A stretch of DNA of 64,000 nucleotides from Perca fluviatilis (GCF_010015445.1 NC_053133.1:5811700-5875699); one strand, 5' to 3'. Shown: positions 21,178 to 32,295, numbered from the stretch's first letter. The notes: generated by a model not told the origin, from the sequence alone. Numbers and translations: made by a program.

Positions 21178-22497
21178 GAATTACTTAGGGGTTGAAACGA
21201 GTGCATCAGGGAGCTTCAACCTGGCCATAAACACACTATGTAATAAAGCTCGGAGAGCTTTGTATGCAATCAAATGCAAATTTGGAAAAACAAATATATA
21301 ATATCCCCGCAAGAATTTGGCTAAAAATCTCCAATTTTCTGATAACACCAATAATGCTTTACGGAAGCGAAGTTTGGGGCCCGATTTCGAAACCAGAATT
21401 TACAAACTGGGATAAAAATCCCACTGAAAAATTACAATTGGAATTCTGTAAAATGATTCTAAAAGTTCCCCCAAACACCCCAAACATCGCATGCAGAGCA
21501 GAACTCGGTATATTCCCTCTGAAAATTCAAATCCAAAAAAGGTCAATTCAATTTTGCAGCATTCAAATCAAGCTGATAAAAATTCCGTTGCATACGAAGC
21601 TCTCCCGAGCAACCAGCAGTGTTCAGATGTCAGATTACACTGAGCTAAACACGGTCAGTGGTAGACAGACAGGTAGAGAGAGAGAGAGAGACAGGTACTC
21701 TGAGCCTCAGAGCCGCCACAGAGCCAATCCTCAGTCTTCAATCAAAGGTTTGGAACTAAATTAAAAGACGAGTATACAGAACAACGGCAAAATGAAAATA
21801 AAATACAACACAAACTCCTCTGTTATCAATCCCTGAACAGAGATATCCAATTGGCCGAACATCTCAAAACAAAAAATCCAAAAGAAAAATTAATTTTAAC
21901 AAAATACAGAGTCAGTGACCATGAGCTGGAAATTGAAAGAGGTCGACATTTAAAAGTGTGGAGAACAAGAGAGGGACGAGTCTGTACACACTGCCACTAG
22001 GATATCCAAACAGATTTACATTTCCTATGTACGTGTCCCAAATATGAAGGCTTAAGAACCAAATATTTCCAAAATTTTGAAAACCATATATCAGGCTTCA
22101 CTACCTACACTGAGGACAAAAAGCTTCCTTTTTTATTAGGGGAAGATAAAAGCACGGCATGGCTAGCAGCTAAATATGTCTTCTCCTGCCACAATACAAG
22201 GCCAAATAAATAGAGAATTGTATATATTATCATTTTTATTTTTCTATTCTTTTATTTATTTGTATTTTTTATTTTATTGTTTCAGTGTACCCTTTGAGGG
22301 ACATGCACAGAATTTGTTTAGTTTCTGCATTTAAGTCATAATTGTAAATGTTTACTTTATTTATATATTTATATTTTATTATATCAGATGTATTTACTCC
22401 TCGTTGTTGTTTATATGTGTTTGTTCTTATGCTTTGGCAACACATATGTATTTATTTGTCATGCCAATAAAGCAACATGAAATTGAAATTGAAATTG
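21178..22497 (+). mobile_element. decayed LINE, C-terminal ORF2 part and 3' UTR
   Basis: Translated pieces in the order expected of a LINE reverse-transcriptase C-terminus: YLGVETSASGSFNL and KARRALYAIK (about 21185-21280); then, after a frameshift, IPARIWLKISNFLITPIMLY followed by GSEVWGP and CRAELGIFPL (21300-21525); then KYRVSDHELEIERGRHL and a C-terminal zinc-knuckle-like CTHC...H....C.C region (about 21905-22035), and WLAAKYVFSC before a stop at 22211-22213. An AT-rich 3' UTR ends CCAATAAAGCAACATG plus (AAATTG)n. Several frameshifts or stops show it is dead. The 5' truncation is typical of LINE insertion. The clade is probably L1/Tx1-like, which is inference. Confidence 0.82.
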
Positions 22498-22507
22498 AAA
22501 AATTAAA

Positions 22508-22545
22508 GTTGAGAGAGAGAGAGAGAGAGAGAGACACAGAGAGAG
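22508..22545 (+). repeat. GAGA tract between LINE ends
   Basis: About 38 bp of GAGAGA with GAGACACA, directly after the LINE tail. Confidence 0.9.
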
Positions 22546-22738
22546 ACACTAGCGATTTTACTGTATATTGATATACTGTTGTTGCTTTCCTGTTTTTTTT
22601 TTTTTTAAATGTATATATTTTAGTTTACTCAATTAATTGTATGTATGTATTTTTTCATTATTATCCTTGATGCTTTGGCAATATTGTTATTTCTGACATT
22701 CATACCAATAAAGCAATTTGAATTGAATTGAATTGAGA
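22546..22738 (+). mobile_element. truncated LINE 3' end (second in the row)
   Basis: Ends TGCTTTGGCAATATTG, then ACCAATAAAGCAATTTGAAT and (TTGAA)n. It corresponds to the last part of the 3' UTR at 22430-22497. It is followed by GAGACAGAGACA. Confidence 0.75.
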
Positions 22739-22751
22739 GACAGAGACAATG

Positions 22752-22894
22752 TTTATTACACAGTATAGAATCTATGTGACACCTACTGTATGTATTGAAT
22801 ATGTGATATGTACTATATGTATTTTCTGTAAACTGCTTTGGCAACAACATGTTTTCTTTGTTCATGCCAATAAAGCAAATTGAATTGAATTGAC
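22752..22894 (+). mobile_element. truncated LINE 3' end (third in the row)
   Basis: AACTGCTTTGGCAACAACAT and ATGCCAATAAAGCAAATTGA, then (ATTGA)n, followed by GAGACA repeats. It is almost identical over ATAGAATCTATGTGACACCT to AAAGCAAATTGAATTGA with the fourth copy ending at 23182. Confidence 0.8.
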
Positions 22895-22954
22895 AGTGAG
22901 ACAGAGACAGAGACAGAGACAGAGAACGACAGAGAGACAGAGAGAGACAGACAG

Positions 22955-23182
22955 GATTGTACAGTCATTATATTGTACAAAACTGTTAGGTATTATATTG
23001 TGTTATGTAATTGTTTTGGAATGCAGTGTGCTGTATAACTATCAGTGCATTATAGAATCTATGTGACACCTACTGTATGTATTTAATATGTGATATGTAC
23101 TATATATGAATTTTCTGTAAACTGCTTTGGCAACAACATGTTTTCTTTGTTCATGTCAATAAAGCAAATTGAATTGATTGAC
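22955..23182 (+). mobile_element. truncated LINE 3' end (fourth in the row)
   Basis: A longer piece of the same 3' UTR as the third copy (shared ATAGAATCTATGTGACACCT at 23052). It ends AATAAAGCAAATTGAATTGA and is again followed by GACAGAGACAGAGAG. Confidence 0.8.
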
Positions 23183-23400
23183 AGACAGAGACAGAGAGAC
23201 AGTGAGACAGCGAGACCGAGAGAGACAGAGACAGAGAGCGAGAGACAGTGAGACAGTGAGACAGCGAGACCGAGAGACAGAGACAGAGAGCGAGAGACAG
23301 TGAGACAGTGAGACAGCGAGACCGAGAGAGACAGAGACAGAGAGCGAGAGACAGTGAGACAGTGAGACAGCGAGACCGAGAGAGACAGAGACAGAGAGGA
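23183..23400 (+). repeat. GAGACA repeat with about 55-bp higher-order units
   Basis: The segment GAGCGAGAGACAGTGAGACA plus GTGAGACAGCGAGACCGAG recurs near 23237, 23288 and 23341, giving a repeat of roughly 52-56 bp built from GAGACA/GTGAGACA words. Confidence 0.93.
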
Positions 23401-23484
23401 GGAAACGAGATGGCTGTGGCTCAGCAGGAAGAGTGGGTCCCTTCGATCAAGAGGTTGACCTGTCTCTCTTAGTTACCTGTTATA

Positions 23485-24131
23485 GTTACGCTGTTATAGT
23501 CCTAGACTGCCGGGGGACTTCCTTCCTTTGACACACTGAGCTGCTCTCTCCTCTCCCTTTCTATTACTGTTACTATTACTATTACTATTTGTGTGCAGCC
23601 CGTCCCAGAAATGCTTGTTACTAATCCTAGCTTCTGGGGAGTTTACTCCGCGGAGTCCTTATGCTTTTTTTCCCCCAGCGTATTTCCTTGGAGAACGTTG
23701 GCACCAAGACCCTGGTTGCAGCTGTCGCCGTGGTCCTGCTGCACTCCCTGCTGAGCTCAGCGATGCCCTGCCGTATGTCATGCTGCGTCCTGCTGAACCC
23801 TGCAGCTTCCCGCTACATCCAGTCACTGTTCCATTATTAATGTGACTACTATCGCCACTGTTCATCACACCCCCAACCGGCTCGTCAGACACCGCCTACC
23901 AAGAGCCTGGGTCTGTCCGGGGTTTCTTCCCAAGAGGGAGTTTTTCCTCGCCACTGTCGCACTGCTTGCTCTTGAGGGAATTACTGGAATTGTTGGAATT
24001 GTTGGGGCTTTGTAAATTATAGAGTGTGGTCTAGACCTACTCTATCTGTAAAGTGTCTCGAGATAACTTATGTTATGATTTGATACTATAAATAAAATTG
24101 AATTGAATTGAATTGAATTGAATTGAATTGA
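23485..24131 (+). mobile_element. LINE 3' end with (AATTG)n tail, abundant fish family
   Basis: Contains the blocks CTTCTGGGGAGTTTACTCCG, GCGTATTTCCTTGGAGAACG, ACCGCCTACCAAGAGCCTGG, GAGTTTTTCCTCGCCACTGT, GTGTGGTCTAGACCTACTCT and CTATAAATAAAATTGAATTG, then (AATTG)n. Related, more diverged copies lie in reverse at 34236-34445 and 51152-51480. This is the non-coding 3' end of a LINE, by recognition. Confidence 0.75.
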
Positions 24132-24572
24132 CGGTTTGATCCCCGTCTCCTCCTGTCGGTGACTGAGACTGCTCTGTCCGTTAAGATAGACGCTGCTGTT
24201 GATTAACCGTAAACAGCTGTAGCGTTTCTCACTGTCTGTCATCTCTCTATTAAAGTTCAAACATGACGACAGCAAAATTCTGTAAATGACAGCAGCAGCC
24301 CGTTTACTTAACTGCTAAATGCGCTACATACTTCACAACACTATGCTCCTATATTTTCATGTAGCCTCACCCGGCACATGTTTTTTATGCTTCTTGTGTT
24401 TTTAGTGTCTCAATAGGCCATTTCCCACTTCGTCAGTCGGATTACAGCACAGATATTCCTCATATTCCAGTCTGCCAAGAGGCAGGAAGAAGTATGCTGG
24501 CCTTGGTCCTTACATGGTAGTCCTTTTGAGAGGGATTTGGTTGCTAACCCGCATGTAAACATTTAGAGGGTT
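24132..24572. other. no gene recognised
   Basis: No transposon end or exon found. Confidence 0.4.
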
Positions 24573-24575
24573 TTA

Positions 24576-25127
24576 TGGCAGTTACACACCGACCAGACGG
24601 CCGACCGTCGGCAGAAAAGCCAGTCGGACTGATCGGTCTCCCCGAGTTGGTCCAAAAAGTGCCTTAGAACACACCGAAGAGACGAGGCGTAATACGTCTC
24701 CATAACAGCAGGCGGCGCTAATCTGTATTGTCGCCCAAAAAATGAAAACCGGCAGCTGATTAGACGAACGCGTCACATGGGACTGTCATGGCGGCTTGTT
24801 CAGAATACGATCTCATATTGTACTAAAATAGTTCCCTGAAACATGTCCATGTCCAAGGCCGTGCAGTTGCTGAATCTGTCTTCATTTCAGATCAACAAAG
24901 GTCAGTTTAAAAGATTTTCCTCAGATTTTGAGAGACTCTAGTCACGCTCATTCTGCTCGCCATTTCCGGGTGAGTCCCGACTGCCCGGCCTCCGACTGAA
25001 CATGTCAGGTCGGCCAAAATGAAGGTCGACAGCTCCTCAGAGCTCACGCGACACACCGAACAGACTCGAGTCACCGACCTCGCCAGACTGTCCAATGGCC
25101 GATTATCGGGTTAGTGTGTCAGCGCCC
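24576..25127 (+). mobile_element. Harbinger-like MITE, complete copy, TTA duplication
   Basis: 552 bp between TTA at 24573-24575 and TTA at 25128-25130. The left end is TGGCAGTTACACACCGACC; the right end, reverse-complemented, is GGGCGCTGACACACTAACC. Subterminal blocks are GGCCGACCGTCGGCAGAAAA (left) and GACCTCGCCAGACTGTCC (right). The TWA duplication suggests PIF/Harbinger. Other members in this window: 1632-1897, 8143-8255, 11597-11657 and 32686-33608. Confidence 0.9.
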
Positions 25128-25130
25128 TTA

Positions 25131-26925
25131 GAGTCACCTAGCCATACAAACACAATCACTGGGTTAAAGCATTATGTAACTATTTTACATTAAAATAACA
25201 GCTTCAAAATCAATATGACTGACTTGTAATAGGGAGAATGGTGCCTCTGTCACCCCACCTCTGTTTCCCTCTGAGCCTCCGGCTGCTCTGCCTCGACTAT
25301 ACCTCGATTTACACCTTCCTCATCGCGTGCCATCGTGGCCCAAACCTGTAGGTTTTCATAGCTATCGAGCGTTGTGACTTCACGAGGAGGAATCGACCAC
25401 TGCGATCAGCTGTAGGGTTTTGGCAGGGAACTTGCTGACTTATGGCTCTGTGTGGCACATCTCTGCCAAGTGCATTATTTTGCATTCCAAAATCCTTTGA
25501 TAAGGTGAAAAGAAAAGCTGGGATGAGAGAACACATGATCAGAGTAGTAGCTGGCCTCAGGGCCTTCCTCTTATCAGCCTCCTACAAGGCTTGTCTCTGT
25601 GGGAAGCAAAAATAAAAACCTTGCTGCTGGATAGGTTTCATATCAACAGTAATCCTATCCACTTTTGGTTAATTGCTTTCGGGTTCAAAAAGGAACACAC
25701 TGTGCTGGCACTTTTCCGAGTCAGATAGACATAGTTTCAGATTTTAATTATGTTAATAGCTGCTGAACTCTTCTGCTGTAGACAAACCACCTCTGTATCT
25801 TTCTCTCTGTCATTGTAATTAGCTGATGTTTGAAAGACCTGCTGGCTCCCGGTAAATGGCAGAGAAGCTGTTACCTTAAACTCTGAAAGAGCCATTGGTA
25901 TTGCTGAAAGGAAAATGAAACTGCTTTAGAATGTCATGGCAACAGCTTCTCCATCCTCCTGTCTTCCCTTTCTTGCCTCGAGCTCGCCTGATTCATGTCT
26001 GTGCATTCTAACAGACCTTCACCGCCTGTCCTTCCCTTGTCACTGCAAGGTCCTCTTCACCTGTCCGCCTGTGATCAGTGCAGACTATTTCTCCTCTGTA
26101 AATCTGCTGCTTTCTCTTAGTAATAATGCTTTACAGGGCCGACTCAGCTGTGTGATAGTCGTGGCAGGGTAGGCAGAGGACCAGTATATCACGGGTCTGA
26201 CACACATTCACACCTACTGGCAAATTGCAGTCTCCAACTCTTATAACTCCTATGATATATATATAACTCCCCTTTAAAGTCCTAACCAGCCATAGTTACC
26301 ATTTTCCTCGCATTGCTAACAGTACATGCGCTAGGAATCAGGGACGTGGACAGGTACTGGCTATTGTTGCCCAGGCAGCTGCCCAATTGCCTTGATTGGC
26401 TTAGCTGCCCCTCCGGCAAAAGAGCCTAAAAAAACTTTTCTTTTTCTTTTTCTTCTTTTTTTTTGCTGTTGTGGCTGCATTAATACGATAATACACCCTT
26501 CATTACTTAAGTTATATCAAATTAAATTCTCTATCTCATTCAATCATGCCCTCTGCGATGCCCTCTGCCCCCAGTCACGTGACTTTGTTTACATTCTCAC
26601 ACACCGAGCAGCACGTGAGTTTTTAAAGTTATGGAGATTATGCCAAATGCCCTGTGAATGTTAACCAAAAAAATCCACTTGAGCTTTGAATAAAGTGCCG
26701 ATTCAGCTTGTAACGTGTGCATAACGTCGCGCAGCATTGCTTTAAATGTTAACGTAAAATGCTATCAACCAAAGCTAATGACCTAACGTATTTAGCAGCA
26801 GCAGGCTAACGTGGCTATGTTACGTTACATCCGTTACATTAGTGTGTGCTCTGTAGAGAAGAGAGAGGCTCAGGGATGGGGTGGTTTGGGCTCTTGAATT
26901 ATGCTAGGTTATACGTTGTTTGCAG
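25131..26925. other. no gene recognised
   Basis: About 1.8 kb of unremarkable sequence. TATATATATA near 26255, T-rich run near 26440-26463. No exon or repeat end supported. Confidence 0.45.
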
Positions 26926-27167
26926 TCAATGGGCCCTATGGGCCCTTAACGATCTGAAACGCAAGTATCAAACGTGAAATGCAAGTAGCTTTGTGGGCAG
27001 ATCTCTGGCGCTGTTGCTATTATACCGGCGGGATAAATGACTCTTGCGCCCAACGCAAATCTTAAATGGGTTGGTCTGAAGTAGCTAGGTGTGGTTTGGG
27101 CGTAACGTGAAAATAACCAATCAGAGCGTCATCTCACATTCCCTTTAAGAGCAGGCGCTCTTGTTCC

Positions 27168-27533
27168 ATGACGGATTGCTATTATGACGGCAGATTTTGC
27201 CTGGTGCACGCCAGCGGGAGCTGTCCGGGATGCGGCGAAGTAATAAATGCCCGTCTTGGCCGGGTGGCGATGTTGCTGCGGCCTCTCGGGCGCATCTCCT
27301 CAAGTCTGGAGAGGATTGCTGCAGCCATGGAGCGTGGGCCTCCAAACGCACCACCTGCACCTGTTGTGCCCCTTCCTCCTCCCCCCACTCCATCTCCGTC
27401 CACCCGCTCCACCAGGAGCACATCGCGCATTGCCACTCCCGGACCCTCAAGTGTCCAATCCCACCGTAGTTCAACATCACGTGTCCTTAAGTCCTCTAAT
27501 ATTTCCTCATTTATGTCATCAACACATCCATGA
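27168..27533 (+). pseudogene. C-terminal piece of Harbinger accessory (Myb-like) protein
   Basis: The frame ends at TGA 27531-27533. Its second half has RLGRVAMLLRPLGRISSSLE then RIAAAMERG, followed by a Pro/Ser/Thr-rich tail. That is the sort of C-terminus seen in the Myb/SANT-like second protein of Harbinger transposons, which helps the transposase reach the nucleus and bind DNA. The first 20 residues look unrelated and probably come from deletion joining. No Myb domain remains, so it cannot be functional. Confidence 0.45.
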
Positions 27534-27637
27534 TTCATGGAAATGTGTAAAACACAACAAGCCACAAAGAATGCTGCCACTTTTTGAGGACTGTACTGTA
27601 AAGTGCCTCCTGACCTATCCAAACACCTGAAGCGCAT
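27488..27637 (-). pseudogene. C-terminal piece of HARBI1-like transposase
   Basis: Reading minus from 27637: RFRCLDRSGGTLQYSPQKVA then AFFVACCVLHISMNHG. The order RxRCL....G.L.Y.P.KV....ACxVLHN is the end of the DDE_Tnp_4 domain of PIF/Harbinger transposases; here the usual LHN reads LHI. The DDE catalytic part is absent. The open frame runs on to 27182, but beyond about 27488 it is antisense to the accessory-protein remnant and not meaningful. Confidence 0.7.
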
Positions 27638-27849
27638 TTTCAGTAATATTTTTCCTTGTAATTATGTATGGTTTGCAAAAATGGGAATTTTTCAAATACA
27701 AATACATTCCCTAATTTACCGATGTTCGTCTGTGGAGGGAAAGGTTCGTTGTGCGTCGGGTGTAAAATAGGAATGATACATGCGTCGGTGTACAAAGGCA
27801 ATTGCGCTGGGTGCAAGATAGGGCGCAATATGTTACGTGAGTTTTCAAC

Positions 27850-28440
27850 CAACTATCAGATGTGTCGTTCGAGAAAGTGAAAATTGCCTTATTTTGTTAT
27901 TAAATGATAAATTAATGTCCCAATTGGTTAATGTAATAAACTTTGCGTTAAAAAAAAAGTATAGCCTAATGTTAGTTTAGTGTGCTTAAGTATGCCTTCA
28001 CAACAAAGACAACTGAAGAAGAGAGAGAAAGAGCTCAAAGAAGCTCCAGATTAGAGCAATAGCCCCTCCAAATGTCTTTGCACGTCCCTGCTAGGAATAT
28101 TACACACACACACAGACACGCACACACTTTACTTTAGACAGCAATGCTACAGGAACATGCCAACTAGTACAACATGTACAACATCTGCACACCACCCTCT
28201 TTCTTATACCATAGTTGTTCTGGCAGAGAAGTCCTTGATCAGGCCAGTAAAATCTAATTTTCACAGTGGACATGAGAAACAGGTGACTCAGTCTGTTTTG
28301 GAGCATTGTGGAACACAGTCTATTTATAACAGGTCTCAGTTTTTAAAAAAGGCCGCCATGGCATAGTACAGAAATAGTCAGTGCTATGTCAACATTTGGA
28401 AATACTAACTTGTTGCTTTCTTCTTACAGGTTTTTTTTAT
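27850..28440. other. no gene recognised
   Basis: Short (AC)n patch at 28101-28125. Nothing else supported. Confidence 0.4.
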
Positions 28441-28442
28441 TG

Positions 28443-28501
28443 CATAACCCTTGTGTGGTCCTTCGGGTCACCAGGACCCGAAGGACCACACAAGGGTTAT
28501 G
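28443..28501. repeat. perfect 59-bp hairpin (27-bp arms, 5-base loop)
   Basis: Arm 28443-28469 is the exact reverse complement of 28475-28501; the loop is ACCAG at 28470-28474. The arms start CATAACCCTTGTGTGGTCCT, which resembles the outer ends of the TTAA-flanked MITEs at 10267 and 17827. It therefore looks like a minimal element consisting only of its terminal repeats. A third relative, AACCCTTGTTTTGTCCTTCG, lies at 28644. Confidence 0.97.
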
Positions 28502-28643
28502 TACTTCCGTTTATTTTGTTGAGAATTGCTCTCTAAACCCTGTCTATTGTAAAGTAAGTAAGTAAAGTTTGTTTCTAGAGCACATTTAAACACAGTTTAA
28601 GCTGACCAAAATGCTGTACAAACAAGCACTAAGGTGCTGTATT

Positions 28644-28830
28644 AACCCTTGTTTTGTCCTTCGGGTCCTGGTGACCACACAAGGGCTAACCCTCAGAACA
28701 CTCCTCACTGAGATAACACACACTGTCACTCAGAACACACTGAGAGTAAAAACACTCCGACACAAGACAGAACATACCAACTTTTTGTCTTTACAGTTTG
28801 AACAATTTAAGTGACTTTACACAAACAATA
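28644..28830. mobile_element. piece of MITE shared with 54470-54602
   Basis: After a degenerate hairpin arm (28644-28688), the blocks CTCACTGAGATAACACACAC, CACAAGACAGAACATACCAA and GTCTTTACAGTTTGAAC recur in the same order inside the element at 54270-55002. Confidence 0.65.
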
Positions 28831-28856
28831 TTTTCTTCAAGAAAAGAGTGAAATTA

Positions 28857-29329
28857 TAGCCTAGAAATCTAGACGCACCCTAATGGCAGCAAATTTATTT
28901 TGCAGCCAGGGGGGTCTAGGCACTCTCCATTGACTTGCGAGCTGGAAAAACCAAATTTTGGTCAGGCTAATCACATCATGGATAGAGTTGGTGGGTGGGG
29001 CTTATGGCTGCTGCTGCTGCTGCTGGGAACAGCGGTCTTCTGGAAGACTTGGAGTTAAGCTTTTCTTTGAGGAAAGAACAAAGAACGGCACAGAAATCAT
29101 TCTTAAAAAAGGAAGATGTGTTCAGAGTTTTGCTGACCGGATACGGCAAAAGTTGAATCTATCAACTAGCTCCTCTACCTTCTTCGTTGCTCTGGTTGGT
29201 TGTAGCGCTATCCTATTGCGTGCAGAGAGACTTTGAAAGACAAGCATTTATCCCGCCCCTCAGATTGAGCTCCGTCAATGGTGAGTTCCCAGACCCAACA
29301 TCTGGATGTGGGTCTGGCTTGTCAGGCTA
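28857..29329 (+). mobile_element. MITE with 9-bp target duplication, copy 2
   Basis: 473 bp, starting TAGCCTAGAAATCTAGAC and ending CTTGTCAGGCTA. Flanks GTGAAATTA (28848-28856) and GTGAAATGA (29330-29338) are a 9-bp duplication with one change. Nearly the same internal sequence as 3812-4285, including the (CTG)n run. The 92-codon frame inside is a shadow. Confidence 0.92.
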
Positions 29330-29629
29330 GTGAAATGATGTTCTTTCATTTTTTATTTTATTCCAGTTTTTAGGTAAACAAGAATGAATGAAAATCCTTG
29401 GTTTGCTTACCTACATCAAATATATATATATATATATATTTATATATTGTGTCTGTAGTAATTACATAATTACTGGAAATGTTAGAAACTAAAGGTACGT
29501 AATAGTCCAGATTTTTTAGAAGTTTTTTTTTTCAACACATTAGATGTCCTCTCTTGCCGTGAGCCTGCGTCATCTCTAAATATAATGACTGTGGGGTTCC
29601 CATTGCTTACACTTCCATTACTTTGTGGG

Positions 29630-29834
29630 GTGGTGATGGCGCAGTGGATATGATGTGTGCCTTTGGTGAAGGAGATCTGGGTTCAATTCCCACTGTGATG
29701 GGACACATGACAACCAATGTGTCTTGGAGCAAGATATTTAACCCCTAGTTACTCCAGAGATGTGCGACCTCTGACATGTATAGCAATTTTAAGTCGCTTT
29801 GGATAAAAGTGTCAGCTAAATGATGTGTAAAAAA
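29630..29834 (+). mobile_element. tRNA-derived SINE
   Basis: Head GGTGGTGATGGCGCAGTGGA (A-box-like) and GGGTTCAATTCC (B-box-like, about 29681). The body is ACTCCAGAGATGTGCGACCT, and the tail AAGTCGCTTTGGATAAAAGT then GTCAGCTAAATGATGTG. Same family as the minus copy at 8429-8620. Confidence 0.88.
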
Positions 29835-29944
29835 CAATAAGTCCACAGTTTTACTATAGAAAAGGAAGTGTGTTTCACATTTCCACAACTGTGTATGTTA
29901 CATACAGACATCTTACCTGGACATTTTGGTATATTTGCTCTCTT

Positions 29945-30090
<146 letters not shown>

Positions 30091-30342
30091 TGGTCTGTAA
30101 TGAAAACAACACATGCTTCACAATGGTCAATAGGACATGGACTGGGTCCGTTGTCATTGGTTCAGGTCTCATCACCTTTGGTCACATGATAACAATTGAA
30201 AGCTCAGAAATAATATATGTAAATTAAGGGGGGGGGGGGGTTCTGCACATTCTCTCTATTTAATCAATGTGTTATCTTTAGTTTTACTTTATTTCACTGT
30301 TACAAATTTCACTTTAAATATGAATCCCTCTCATTCATACAT

Positions 30343-32130
30343 CTATAGTGCGATTCCTTTAATGCCAACTAAGTGTTCCAGTCTCTGTAACAGGATGGTA
30401 TGGTCAATAGTGTCAAATGCAGCACTAAGATCTAGTAAAACAAGAATGGAGACAAGTCCTTTGTCTGCAGCAGTTAGAAGGTCGTTAGTAATTTTCACCA
30501 GTGCCATCTCTGTGCTATGATTCTTTCTAAATCCTGATTGAAAGTCATCAAATAAACTATTGCTATGTAGAAAATCACATAACTGATTAGCAACTACCTT
30601 CTCAGGGATCTTTGATAGAAAGGGAAGGTTGGATATAGGTCTATAGTTTGCTAAGACCTCAGGATCGAGGGTGGGTTTTTTCAGAAGAGGTTTTATCACA
30701 GCTATTTTAAATGACTGCGGTACATAACCTGTTAATAAGGACATATTGATCATATATAGTAATGAAGTGTTAACCACGGGTAACACTTCTTTGAGTAGTC
30801 TCGTTGGGATGGGGTCTAAGAGACAGGTAGATGGCTTAGCTGAGGATATCTTTAACATTAATTGTTGAAGGTCTATAGGATAAAAGCAGTCTAAGTATAT
30901 GTCAGGTCTAGTCGTTCTTTCTAGCGTTCCTGCGTTTAAAGGTGAACCGTTAGAAGTTGAGGGTAAAAGGTGATAGATTTTATCTCTAATTGTTATAATT
31001 TTATCATTAAAGAAGCTCATGAAGTCATCACTACTCAGAGCTAGAGGAATAGATGGCTCAGTAGAGCTGTGACTATCTGTCAGCCTGGCTACAGTGCTGA
31101 AAAGAAACCTTGGGTTGTTCTTATTTTCTTCTATTAGTGATGAGTAATAGTCTGATCTGGCCTTTCTTAGGGCCTTCCTATAGGTTTTGAGACTTTCTTG
31201 CCAATCCAAACGAGATTCTTCCACTTTGGTGGAACGCTATTTACTTTCGATGTTTCGCGAGATTTGTTTTAATTTGCGAGTTTGGGAGTTATACCAAGGT
31301 GCTAGTTTCCTTTGCTTCATCATCTTCTTTTTGAGGGGAGCAACGGAGTCTAAACTCGACCGTAGGCAGGTCGTACCGTCTACAAATGTATCAATTTGAG
31401 AGGGACTGAGGTTAACATAAAGGTCTTCTGTTATGTTAAGGCATGACAAAGAGTCAAATGCTGTTGGAATCTCTTCCTTAAATTTTGCTATAGCACTGTC
31501 AGATAGGCATCTAGTGTAGAAGCTTTTATCTAATTTAGTATAGTCAGGTAGTAAGAATTCGAAAGTAATTAAAGAATGATTTGATAATACCGAATTCTGC
31601 GGAAATATTATTAAATCCTCAATTTCAATACCATATGCCAGCACAAGGTTGAGAGTGTGGTTAAAACAGTGCGTCGCCTTGTGCACACTCTGACTGAAAC
31701 CGACTGAATCCAATAATGAGTTGAAAGCAGTGCTAAGGCTATCATTGACAACGTCCACATGGATATTAAAATCATGTTTAAATTTAAGGACTAAACATGA
31801 TAAAAACTCTGAGAATTCGGATAAAAATTCAGAATACGGACCTGGAGCCCTGTAAATAACAACGAATATGATTGGCTGTAATGTTTTCCATTTTGGATGT
31901 TGAAGATTAAGAATAAGACTCTCAAACGAGTTATAATTTAGTTTAGGTTTAGGATTAATTAACAGGCTTGAATCAAAGATGGCTGCAACTCCCCCTCCTC
32001 GGCCTGAGCCTCTAGGAATTTGAGTGTCAATATGACTGGGAGGAGTCGCTTCATTTAGACTAACATATTCTTCATGGCCCAGCCAGGTTTCAGTAAGACA
32101 AAATAAATCAATTTTATAATCTGATATCAA
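30343..32130 (-). pseudogene. LINE ORF2 (endonuclease and part of reverse transcriptase), inactive
   Basis: Minus frame from 32130 encodes an APE-type endonuclease domain: FCLTETWLG near the start, FNIHVD, NHTLNLVL and LSNHSLITFEF. One in-frame TAG at 31239-31237 interrupts it. The same frame then continues into the reverse transcriptase: RKARSDYYSSLI, IKPLLKKPTLDPEVLANYRP, ISNLPFLSKIPEKVVA, QSGFRKNHSTEMAL and the motif-A region LLDLSAAFDTIDH. The frame stops after LVGIKGIAL at 30343, so the YxDD catalytic motif and everything downstream are missing. In the endonuclease, positions that are usually Asp read Asn (LNLVL; SNH where SDH is expected), a further sign of inactivity. The style is that of the CR1/L2/Rex1-type LINEs of fish. 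Confidence 0.88.
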
Positions 32131-32295
32131 ATCGTCAAGAAGACAGAGATCTAATATTTAATAGATCCGGTTTAGAGCGACCGTCATCATGTGCACTCCC
32201 TGGTTTAGATCTAACGCTACGCTTCCCTCGGATAGTCACCCACTCGCCCGGCTGCTCAGGGCCTACCGGGGGACAGCTAGCAGAAGCTACAGAAG

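Larger units (their letters stand above)
26931..27840. mobile_element. remnant of an autonomous PIF/Harbinger element
   Basis: The left end reads GGGCCCTATGGGCCCTTAAC then GATCTGAAACGCAAGTATCA. Subterminal blocks are CGGCGGGATAAATGACTCTT and AACCAATCAGAGCGTCATCT. Inside are the C-terminal parts of two convergent reading frames (next two entries) with most of each frame deleted. Near the right side AAAATAGGAATGATACATGC and GGGTGCAAGATAGGGCGCAA look like the subterminal region, but the terminal inverted repeat itself is gone. Confidence 0.7.

Noticed and set aside
27247..27630. 127-codon frame with Pro/His/Leu-rich composition
   Set aside because: Off-frame reading of the Harbinger remnant; the meaningful frames are those at 27168-27533 (plus) and 27488-27637 (minus).
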